Source of the DNA: Cladocopium goreaui
Taxonomy: Eukaryota > Sar > Dinophyceae > Suessiales > Symbiodiniaceae
Assembly: GCA_947184155.2 (NCBI GenBank)
Contig: CAMXCT020002068.1
Location: 322,542 to 386,541 of the forward strand
Length of the DNA: 64,000 nucleotides
Reading direction: 5' to 3'
Shown here: positions 41,201 through 53,941 of the stretch, piece after piece
Layout of the letters: every line of letters starts with the position of its first letter
How positions within the stretch are numbered: position 1 is the first letter of the stretch
Notes under the pieces: generated by a model
The model's input: the letters and a program-made list of their open reading frames with translations, nothing else
Database searches by the model: none
Told to the model about the DNA's origin: nothing
Position numbers and translations under genes: made by a program

Positions 41201-44200
41201 TATATAAACTATATATATATAAACTATATATATATGTATATAAACTATATATATACTCTATATATAAACTATATATATATATATAAACTATATATATATA
41301 CTATATATATACTATATATATATAAACTATATATATATAAACTATATATATAAACTATATATATATACTATATATATAAACTATATATATACTATATATA
41401 TACTATATATATAAACTATATATATACTATATATATAAACTATATATGATGTATATATTTGTAATATAGTCTTTGAGATGTTCTATCCTTCCGAAATGTT
41501 TCCTGCCTTCCGCCTCAAAGCTGTCCTAACATTTTGACACACGGGGATTCGATCTTCGAAACAAACTTGGAATCGCAAAAAATGGTGATGTCCGGTAGGA
41601 ACTTCGTTCCACTTTCTCCCATACCTACCTGGGGTACTTGGGGGTGCATCCCCGTTGGTAAGTCGTTAACCCATACGTTCCTAGGGTATAATTATATATA
41701 TATATATCTATTAGAATATTTATCTATCCCAAATTTACCTGGCTTATTTCATGGTGCTTTCCCGCCTTAGCACCTGGATTGCTTTCCCACATCCCACCTG
41801 TTTGGCGCGCCCCGCGTGGTGGCAGGCAGCATAGGACATCTCCAGTGCCAAGCGTTGCTGGGGGTCCTGGGGGTCAGCTGTTTTTTTTTCAGAGATGATC
41901 TACTTAGTACTTGAAACTACTTGAAACAACCTGGGCTGCCTTGAAACAACCTTGGCTTGGTGGAAAATGTGGAAAAATCCCGCGGGGTTTAAGAGGGAAA
42001 TCATCAACCGAAGGGGTTGCACATGGTTGCACAATGCTTCCGCAGCTTTGTTGAGGGGTAAAACTCTCAAGAAATGGGAGATATGACACGATGTATGACC
42101 AAACTGGATCGCCAATCGCCTGAACCAGATGTCTTGAGGCTCATGTTGTCCGCCCATGATCTTGAGATATCTTCAGATAAATTCACATCTTAGATATATA
42201 TATATATGCAATCACTTCCCTTCAAATCTCCACACATCAAGCGAGATCATTCCCTTCATCCCAGCCCCCTCTGCCAGGTGACGATGGTCTTGGCCTCTGC
42301 AGCCGACATGCCAAAGAAGCCGCTGTCGAACATCTCAGCTCCCTCGATGAAGCCGCCATGGCGTGCGTACATCACGTTGCCCAGGGCCTACCACCACGGG
42401 TAAAGGTGGCAAGCCACAGGGCCATTTTGGGGTGATGGTATCTGGAAGAGGCATTGCATTTAAATACCAAAATAAAATAAGTAGCTGGAAAGGTAGATCA
42501 TTTGATTGCTTTCACATCATCGCAGCAACCGTGCCATCAAGTGGCCTGTGAATGACTGAATGACTTGTCACTTTCACATCGACAAAGGAGGGAGAACTGA
42601 TAACTTCGCAGCAAGTCCGTTGGTGCCTCCATGTCAGGATCAAAAAATTCTTGAAGGTCAAAGCGCGTGTAAGGTATCTCCTCGGATGCTCGACTTCCGG
42701 CCCTCAAAAGGCCATTTCGAGGTGCTATCTTTCGCTTGAACTCTCCAAATGAGAGGTGGATCTAATGAATTCTCACATCAAATGATTTGGCAGTGTGTCA
42801 AAACCTTGTACCCCTGGTGAACGTCAAAATAGCTGGTAAATGGATGTTCATCCCATTAAAAATGGTATGTATAGGTATTGATCCATAGCCAAATGATTTG
42901 GAGAGCCCTTTGAACAAGGTCCAGCTTGGTTCCACTCCAGTGGCAGAAACACCTCATTTCATCATACTCGGCTGAGAGCAGTGCCATCCAACGGACGTAG
43001 CTCTCAGAACAATTTTTTGAAAAACGATAAGCACTTTGAAAGCAGACATTGACAATAGAGTCATCCTCAACATGGGTCTGAAAATGGTCTACCCTCTGGT
43101 TATGACTAACATAGCCATGGTATAGATGGCCCATATTTATAGATGGTTTACCTATTAAAACCTCCATTTATGGTTGGGATTTTCCATGGCCAACTGTTAG
43201 TCATAACCAGAGGGTATCTCCCATTAGTATCCCATTGAATCACCATAAAATATCCCATTAATATCCCATCTATAAATATCCCATTAATATCCCATGAATA
43301 TCCCATTATCTATAAATATCCCATTATCTAAACCCTAAACCCTAAACCCAAACTTCCCTCCGTGTTTCATGGGAAAAAAAATCCCATGGTCCAAGGCACA
43401 GTGATGGCATCGTGACGTTGGAGCCACTTGGACCAGATCTCCAGACCTCCGCAGGTCGCGGGACAGAGGGGTGAGGGGAAAAGCCATCAATTTTTTGGGA
43501 CAAACCTGGGGAAAATGGTGATTTTTTTCTGGAGATTTCAATGTTTTTCATCCATTTGTAAAGCCAATTGACTAGCTAAGCCAAGCATTTTCTGATTGGG
43601 GATATAATGGGATACACCGTCAAACCGGTGGATGGACCCCCATTATGGCCAGTAAATCACGAATGATAAACCATCTTTTTGATCTATCTCTAGCTTTTTG
43701 ATCATCAGATTCAGTATTCTTCTGAGTTGGATAGCAAAGGTCTTTGCAACTCTTGAAGATCCCAGTAAATCGAGTTAATCCAACCATCATCGAGCCTTCA
43801 CCGCCAGGGAAGTGACAAGCGATGCCCTTGCAGCTCACAACGCTGCTGCCTGTGGCGTCACAGTGCTGCCTGGACCTGAGGGCCCTGAAGGCCCCATTAT
43901 CCTGGTGTTGTGGTCAAATTCTGATCCAGGGAACCAACATTTCTTGTCATTCTTATATCAATGGGAGATCTCCAGGATCCTAAAATGGAGGTACGTTAGT
44001 ACCATATAAGGCCATATTTAGGTTCCTGAAATGGCCATTGATTATACTAATGATCCCCATTTTGTTTGGGGTCACAAAAAAGCTGATTTAGTGAACACAA
44101 AACCAGCATCACTACTGTACGAAAAAACAGCACCATCGTCAGGAGCAGAAATGGTTCTGCCAGCTGGTATCCTATTTTGCAGGGAAGGAACACAGGGTTT

Positions 44201-47200
44201 CTGGATACGCATACGGTTTGAGTACCCTGCGGAACATCCAAGAACGCACAGTGGTACTCAATGTCTGAATACTGTAAGACTACCTGTCAAGAGCACTCCA
44301 TTAAACCTAAAACCCTTTCTTGATCAAAAAAATAACTCATCATCATTTCCAATCTGTTTGGATTATGGATTATTGTTGATCAACATGATATCGGTAACTA
44401 TGACATATTATGACTATCCATTTGATGTTTGGATCCATATAATTTGGATCTACCCTCTGGTAAATAAACATAGACCTTGGCAAATAGGGGTTGGAAGATT
44501 AGTTTCAACTAACAAATGGTGATTTTCAGGGTCTATGTTAATTTACCAGAGGGTGATATGGATCAATATGATATCCTAAAAAAGTGCCTCGTCTGTCACA
44601 CAACAAATGCCTGGTCCGGCAGCAATTGCAGAGCTGCGCCCTGCTGGCGCTGCCAGCGGCTGTGTAGCGGATTGGATCTGCGACTGGACCTCGGCGACTG
44701 GGCGAAATGGGGAAATAGGGTATTTAGATACAAACAAGGTGAAAACATTGCGATTTAACTCGGGAAACTGGGGATTGAATAGGGATTGAGTGGGGATTTT
44801 CTCATGGGGATATCATGGAAAATTACGAGCTGTTGACTGTTGGTTAACCCAAAAATGCATGTGTTGTAACGCCAACAAGTTCGTCAAAATGGACTGTCAC
44901 TCGCAAGCCATAGGGATTTCACCTGCCAAAGCCATTGGGATTTCACTAACAGTATAGGGTCAGAAGCAACAACAATGGGAACAAAACCAAGAATGATAGA
45001 GCCAAGTTGGGTATGACAAACAATGATTGCATCTGACCAATAATAAACTAGATATATAATCAGGATACACGCAACTATTGTCGGGATATAACCAACCACG
45101 ATGGACAACCACGATGGAGAGTTAGCCAATAAGGATGACGCATTTGTGATACAACCAACAATGATGTCGGAACGAACCAAGAATATGGAAATAATTCACA
45201 AGCAATTTTTGGGTCGAAGCCATGCTTGCCTGCTGGGCCAGGGTCTTCAAATTCGTTGACCCCTTCCCCAATTTCCCCATGAAAACATATGAAAACATTC
45301 CTTCCAGCTCCATCCACTTCCGTGTCAGCAAGGGACAAGGTCAGTGATGGCGCGAAGGGTGGGATGATCAAACATCAAGGTGTTCCTCAGCTCCAAGGTG
45401 TCGATCGGACTGCCAGAACTGGATGGTCCAGGCTCATCCCCCATCGCAATCCTAGACTTTGCCAAAGATGTTGCTTTTCTGCAGCTCAAACGGCATCTCC
45501 ATTGGTCGACTTCTGCAACCGAGCTGCGGGAATTTGATGCCTGCGCCTGCCTCGGCGGTCAAACGATTCCGGAACTCCACCGAGGACAAAGAGTCCTGGC
45601 AGAGGAGCCCCTGGGCCCTGGGGAAAAAAGTGTCAAGATCTAAAGAAAAGACATCTATCTGTGACATGGGGATTAAGTTACCCTCTCTTAGGTCGCGCGG
45701 AAACATCCTTGTTTAAATATTCATGGGTGATTTTCCCTAAACATTGGCATTGTCCACTGCTGGAGTTGCAGAGGGTAAACCATTCCAAAAAATGAGTCTA
45801 GCCTAGACCGCCTAGATGCATGATTTACGGCCAATTATTTGCTTGGTATGTAGTTGAAACATAGCTCAATTACCTCCAATTTCAGTTATAAAGTGTGACC
45901 CTGGAATCTGCTCAAAGCAGCGATCGAATGTCTACATTTCTGATCTTGGGACATCATGAAAAACCACGTGTGGCTTTGTTTCAGAACACTCCAAATCGCA
46001 TGGTTTTCTCATCATTCTCTGAAATGATAAAATCTTACATTGGAGCTAATCATCGTTTTCAATTTGTCAATCAGTTTCCCCATGATTTTTGTCAGTTCCC
46101 ATATTTTCCCAGGCGATGCCTAGGACCAAATCCTTACCCCCTCCATGCCCCAGCCGTGCCCCGGTCCATGCCCGCAGCCATCAAGGGTTCGTCCACCTCT
46201 ACGGCGGAACCGATGACATCAGCAGCGACGGAGCCTCGTCTGTTTGAGTGCCATATCCCCTGGTTATGTCAAAATAGCTATTGAAAATGACCATTTATAG
46301 TGAGTTTTTCCATGAAAAATGGTGGATCTTTCCATAGCTATGTTAGTTTACCAGAGGGTATCCCCTGTGAGTCAGAGATTTTTCCACCATCTTTATGATT
46401 TTTCCCATGGAACTCAGAGATTTTTGGGAGGTTCGGTGGATAAATCCCACTCCTAAGATTCACACCGCGTGGTGCTGCTATGCTTCACAAACAGAACGGG
46501 CTTCGAACTTCGATCTCCCAACAAGTGGGATATCCGGGATCCTCCTGAAACTTCATGAAGCCTTTTGCGGAACCTCAATCTCAAGGGTTTTAAAATCGGG
46601 CTACCCGCAACTGACTGCGGTCATTGGCCAAGCAACTGACCCAACCACTGACTGCCTCGGGGCTCAGCGTGACCACCTGAAACGCCGGGAAGGGACGACT
46701 GGTGATGACAAAAAAGTTGGGAACATCACTGTGAAAACGGTGTTTGACGACAAAACTGTGTTTTGTGAACAGTATCGACAACTCTAAAATGTTGTTTTCA
46801 TCCTCATGATCATCCACATGAATACGGGTGGAAAGGGGTCTTCCCAAGATTGACCCAATCAAAAGTCCACATCATGAGGGAAATTCCCATCGGTCCGGGA
46901 AACCTCGGAGCTCTGCGCTTGCGCGCGCGCAGCACCGGCACCTTGGAAGTCCTGGAACAATGCTGTGATCCTTTTTGGGTGGATGGCATGAAAGGTGATA
47001 TATCACGCTATAATTGGAATATAAATGGTCATCAATGGTCATACATGGCTTAGAAATGCTTAGAATGGCTTTAAAATGTTTTAAATGATTGTCAAAGTTT
47101 GGCGTGCTTGTACTGTTTTATCATGTTTTATCTATACTGTATGTGCTAAACCACTTGCTAATCAGGATGCCCGTAGTGGGTTCCTACAGCCTTCAACCAC

Positions 47201-50200
47201 CGCTGCAAACATTCGTGAAGCCCACAGAAAGAGCGGTCCTTGAAGTATTTGGGCGCACCGCGTGGGAACCTGCCACTTGAAAAGCCATCACAGGCACACC
47301 ACACTCTTGTCACACACAGCCGTTGTCATAACTCTCAGGCGGAAAAAAAATACCCAAGCAAGTAATCTTTTGAGCCGAGTACACTATTGCTGGGTAGTGA
47401 TGGAATATCCACGAACACAGAAACACAAACTTTTCCTTCGATTCGATGACTACCAGCAACAACGTACTCAATCCTATCATGGCTTCCTGGAAAATCCCTG
47501 TTTCTTCCATGATTTTCCCAGCTGACTTCTATTTACAGTTTAGGGGATTCTTCAGCCCCCAGAAATCCCCAGAAATCCCCAGAAAACTCATCTGGCCAAG
47601 CAACTGCTTCAAGAAGCCGACCCACTGCACGGGAGCGCAGCCCAGTCGGCTGTTCAACGACTCTCCCCGCAGTGCGGTGGACAACACCGACATGCCCAAC
47701 CTCGGGCCGTGGTTATTGGAGATCAGATCACGACTAACACATTGGTTTTAGTAGGATTTTAAGGGGAATTCATGGGATTTGGCCATCAACAATGGGAATG
47801 CTAATCCATTTACCCTCTGGTCATCAAACATGGCGTGCGGGAAAACCCACCGTTTATACAGTTCGATAATTCTCCCAGCTATATAACCTCCCCTTAGTTT
47901 GGAGATTTCCCAGCTTGCCATGTTTGATTACCGGATGGTATTCAAAACTATCCACATACTCTCCATTGTCGTGCATGATTTTGCAATCTTTGCACTTTAC
48001 CCGTTTCTATTTGCGATTGCCACAGTATCAGAAGTTTCCACCCCCTAACACCACAGCCTTTGTGACTCACGCTACAATTCTGCTGCACCACTTCAGAGAT
48101 ACTGAATCGACTTAAAATAAAACTGATCTACTGTAGATTCCTCAACTCACCCCTACTTATCCCAGCATGCTGGTTCATCACTCTGTACCACCCAGTGGCT
48201 CGTTGCTAATGCCATTGATCTTCAATCGCGAGAAGGAGTTGTTTTGTGCCTCGCGGGGCGTTTGAGGTGCTTGGTCCCCATGCTTGGAAAGGTCACCAAA
48301 ACTCACCACATGATTGACAACATGATTGATTCTCAACTGATGAGAACCTTTGGGCATCCATGGGCATCCTCTTAGCGCGACTATGCCCATCAACCCCACC
48401 TTGTTGGACATTCCTCAGGTACCATCCCACCGCCCAAAATCTCTCGCCAGGGTGCAGCCATGCCAACCTCTAACCACGGGCCCCACTGGACACTCATAGC
48501 ATTGAGGCCGTGCAAATGCCAATGATGCGCCAAGGCATCCAGGCCTGGGATACCCTGTGAGTTGATGCACCATGCACCAACATGCAAGATACAAGGCGGT
48601 TAGATGTCGGATTTTGGTCAAAATTAGAGTATCTTCTCAGGTAAAACTCCCTACTCCAGATCTCCACAAACCCACAGCCCATGAAGACCAAGGTGCAGGT
48701 GTTGGCAGCTGCATAGTTTCCCTGACCTGTCCAGCGGATCCGCTGTCCGTTTTCACCGTGGATGGGTTTCTGGGCCCCAGAAAAGGCACCGAAAATTCCC
48801 GCCTGCAGCTCCAAAGAGCGCCGCCGTGGAGGAATAGAGCGCGAAGAAGTCCAAGGACTCCAAGTTGGCTGCGGCATACAAGTTCCTCAGAGCCCATAGA
48901 GCCCATGAAAATCAGGGATATACCCCCAACTTATGGTTACTTTCATGGGGAAAATATGGGAAGATGATGACGATTTGGGGGTCACCGATTTTGACCAAGT
49001 CTCTTGGCTCCCATCACCTTTGCCCCATAGGCACGTTCCAAGTGCGGACCTCACTTGATGTGAGGACTTCATCAGCAAAACTGGGGATATGATCGTGACC
49101 TAGAAATAGCCATAGCCCACAAAATCGCGGGATTTCAGCAAACAAAATTGAGAACCACCTAGGAGAAGAGTTGTCGAACAAAGAAGTTGAACTGGCGTCC
49201 AGGCCAAGCTGACGACAGTCCGCTTCCAAGCCAGGGAACGAGTGAGCTGCGGTAGCATGGCATCATCCAAAACCTTAGGCCAAAAAAAATAGCCACTGCG
49301 ATGCTTGACATCCTTGGTTAATGATCATGATCATGCTGGAACAATCGAGATGAAAAGAGGGAGACTGAACCCACGTGGACAGATTGACAGATTGTCGTCT
49401 CGTGCTGATGAGTGCATAAAAGCTGCGACTCTTAAGTGCTTCTCCACTGCTTTAGGATCCAATTTCTATGACCAATATCTACTGCACCAATCCCAAAAAA
49501 GATAGAAAAATGAAATCCCACGGTTCAGCAGTGTCAAAAAAAACTTTTGTAGCTTTTTGGATAAACAACCTACACGATGACAAAAAAAAACCTACACATC
49601 TCCATTGATCCATTGAAATCGATCAAATTTGTCAAGCCAAAGCACTCCAGCCAAATGCAAAATGCCCCGCACTGGGCAGTTCTTGCCTCGCAGAAGGGCT
49701 CGCACAGGGCTGCAGGGCGGAAAATGGAGGCAAGTTCTTACTGTTTGGGGATGCCAAATGGCTTGTTGCCACTCGGTTTTACGGTGAATGATTTTGGATC
49801 CAAAAAGGATTCCAAATGTCTGGTTCGCCGAGTCCAGACTTCTTTTCCGGAATGTCGGAAAACACTCACATCATCGATATATCAATATATATCATAGATA
49901 TATCTACCATAAACATACGAATTCTTGGAGTTATAACCCAACTAATCCTCTCTTTGCCAAGGCACGTGGGCCCTCCGTGGGCGCCTTGGCACCGAGCCGC
50001 TTCTTCAAGTCGCTGCTAGAGGCGCTGCTGACGTCGCAGGCCCAGGCCATGACCTGGATGCGGAGAGGTAAGCCCTAAATCGATAGGAAGCAGATGGGAA
50101 TAAGATGGGAACAGTCTCGGAACAATATGGGAATAGTATGGGAATAGAATCAGAATAATCTGCGAATAATGTGGGAATATGATGATAATATGAATATGTC

Positions 50201-53200
50201 AAAAAATTGTAGATTTTAGCCAACGCCAATTGACTTCGGCCGAAAAATCATGGTGTACCATGGTGTAGCACAATCAACCACAAATTTGGCTTTGTCTGAA
50301 AATGGAACATTCCCAAACACTGAAATCTAATAGGAAAAATGATGTTTGACCTATGGAATGGGTACCCTACTCTCAAATACACCCATTTCATCATTAGGAT
50401 TCAACGAATCCTCCCCATTTCAGTGACGCCCCAGCATAAACGTAGTTGTTGCTGGTTAATAATCCATGAATAAAACCCAAATCATACAAGTATAGTAGTT
50501 ATATCATATATATAATTATACACATATATCCCTATTTAATCCCCATGAAAATGTTTGTGTTTGTTTTTCGCCATAAATCAGCCATGGTCAGTGCAATAGA
50601 TCCACAGCCCCATTCAACCAAGATAAGAATTCATTGGTTTGGTTCAAAGATAAATTGAAGCCGGAAACCCCAATATTCCCCTGAAAAATTGATGGTAAAA
50701 AACGATGGGTTCCTGTCGCTTTTCCCAACAAAACCATGGCCATCCAGGCCGAAATCCTCAGGTTTGCCCCGGGCTCAACCTGCAAGGGGGAGTTCTGAAG
50801 CCAGGTCCATTGGCTTTGCACTTCAGCACCAGGGCGGCCGCTCCTGAGGCGATATTTCTCTATGAGGAGATATGAGTACTGTAGGATATATATATATAAT
50901 ATATATATACACATAATTTACTCATGTTGTTATTTTATTGTTCTCCGGATATGATTATTCTGACTGTTCAAATTGTTCTTACTGATATACTTGTATCCTA
51001 TTATGTCCATTCTTTTTATTATTATTCATAATTATATTACATTGATTTATATATATATATATACATTACTATAAAAAAATACTATAAACATATCATGTAT
51101 TTCTGCACACATTTCTTACAGAATACACGTATGTGGTCTGCCCGGTTTCAGGAGCGGGTAAACTATCCTGCTTCGTATAGCCGTCATTTTTGTAGACACA
51201 CCGACATAGGTTCTCAATGGTTCTCACACTTCGACGGCCTCTTTCCACACATGGTTTTAAAATGTGTTCAATGTTCAAGTTCTATATCCCACCCTTGGTT
51301 GGTTTACATAGATCCAGTAAACCTCCCAGTTCAATCACAAGCTGAGACATTGCCCCTCGCAGCTCCTTGACATCAACAGTAGACTCTTGGCACCCTCCTC
51401 TGCGAGCGCCTGTGCTGTGACCAGTCCTAGGGCTCCCATGCCACCGCTCAGCAGGTAGCTGGCATCCGCCAACAAAGCCATACGCCGGGGAACCGTGAGA
51501 ACCACCTGGTGAGGGCTTGGAAGTCGCCATGAATCAATGGATTGAGGCAAAAATCTACCAGGAAACCATGGATGTACCCACCAAATGTTGAGGATTCCTG
51601 CACCATGTTCCCTTCAACCAATTCTGGGTATGAAAACTCTGCTTTTTTCACATGAGAATGGCTCGGAATTGGGGGTATCCAAAAAATCAAACATCTCCGG
51701 AGTTTCACCATGTTTGTTGCTTAACCACCACAGTTTCACCCCCCCTCCCCTGCGAAACGCCCGCGCCTTGCCGATCTGCTGCGCCCTCTGCAGGAACTGC
51801 AGGGCCTCCACGCCTTTCGCCAGGCCTTCGAACTCAGTGGCCTCGAGCGGCTTCCAACTGCCTGGCAGATCAAGCTGCCTGGGTTGGTGGCACCAATTTG
51901 CCCTTCGAAAATCTGGTGCTAAGTAAGTAGGGAATGAGGGAATGATCCATTAATAATCATCCCAGCAACCCCCATTCCCTACGTTTAGCAGCAGTCAGAA
52001 ATTAGTAAGGGACCTATAAACCATGATGCAACATGGTTAAAATGCGATTTTGAAAAACACCGTTCGAAATGGAGATTCACAGAATTGCTGTGGATTCAAG
52101 CATCGAAAACGAAGATTGGACGATTGAGACGCAGCAATGAACCATCAAAAAATGGGAGGTTTACCATCAAACTTAGGAATTTGACGCGATACAACCACCA
52201 AAACTTGTCATTTCCATCAACCCTGTCGACTTGGCCCCCTAAAAATTGGGATTTGAGCATCAAGCATGCGGATTTTCATGACTGGTGGTAAGGTGTGCCT
52301 TGCAAATCCTTCTCCAGTCGCTTCAACAAGCCCTGATAGCGATCGGGTTCGTTCTCGCAGACGCCATCAATGGCCAGAGGGTAGTATTTCACATCGGAGC
52401 GGAATTTGGCCACCTGCAATCAACGGCCGGGTGTTTCATGGTGTTTCTCTAAACCACCGAGGTCACGGAAAGGAAATACCTAGACCCCACGTTGGAGGTG
52501 CTGCTGCTTCACCTGTGACACCTAGATGTCAAAATATGTCAAAATGTAGGACCTTCCAAAACAAAATAAACTCAGGTGCTATCCCCAACAGCTTAAAAGC
52601 TTCTGCGTTTTTGCCATAAAAAGGCTTATGCCATAAAAAACATCGGAACCCTTTGGAATTTCACAAAGCATCTGCACCAGAACCCTCCGGAACCTCACAA
52701 GGTATCTGCTCCGGAACCCTCCGGAACCTCACCACGCATTTTCACCTAGACCCTCCGGAACCTCACCACCTAACCAAGTATCTGCACCGTAAGCCTCCGG
52801 AACCTCACCGAGTACCTTCCTGGAACCTCACAAGGTATCTGCACCGGAACCCTCCGGAACCGCACAGGTATCTTCACTGGAACCCTCCGGAACCTCACGA
52901 GGTATCTGCACCGGAACCCTCCGGAACCTCACGAGGTATCTGCACCGGAACCCTCCGGAACCTCACAAGGTATCTGCACCAGAACCCTCCGGAACCTTGT
53001 CCGGAACCTGCACCGGATCGCGAAGGGGCTACTCTGGGCTAAAGACCCCATAGCAAAGTTTTGCCTTTGGGGGAAAAAAACAGAACTGTCTCAGAAATAT
53101 GGGTCACTTTGAGTCACTTTTCTCATTTTTCCACTCGTCAATCATACAATCCATCCATCCTGCCACCTCCTCAACACTCCACACATCACGCTTGCCAATC

Positions 53201-53823
53201 TCCACAAAGCGGCCACCTGCAGCGCTGAATTTCTTCGGCGCCAGCCCCAATGGCATTAGATGGGTTGTATTTGTCCCAGCTGGCTGGAATATCATTCATT
53301 GATAGATGTTTAAAATTATGTTTTATCAAAAGGAAAGGATGATTTTCCATTGCCAGGACCCATGATTCTGAGAATTACACAGGGAATTGCGACTGAAACC
53401 ACCTAAGATGCAACTGGAACATGTCACAATCACATCATGCCAGCCACCGCAACAAAAGATTTATGGACAGAAAGATAGATGGATGGATAGATAGATCGAT
53501 CGATCCATCCATTGATGGATGGATGGATGGATGGATGGATAATTAACAGACAGACAGACAGACAGACAGATAGATTGGGTAGATACATACCTAGATCGGT
53601 ACCTAGATAGATACCTAGATAGGTTCCTAGATAGATAGATAGGATAGGATAGGATAGGATAAGATTAGATTAGATTAGATTAAGATTAGATAAGATAAGA
53701 TTAGATAAGATTAGATAGACTAGATTAGATAGATTAGATTAGATTAGATTAGATTGGATTAGGTTAGGTTAGATTAGATTAGATTAGATAGATAGAGAGA
53801 TAGAGAGATAGATAGAGAGAGAG

Positions 53824-53862
<39 letters not shown>

Positions 53863-53910
53863 GAGAGAGATAGATAGATAGATAGGTAGATAGATAGGCA
53901 GATAGATTGG

Positions 53911-53941
<31 letters not shown>

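Noticed and set aside
44611..44689. Gene boundary between modules A and B
   Set aside because: The linker exon joins in phase to the first KS-B exon, so one polypeptide is more likely than two genes.
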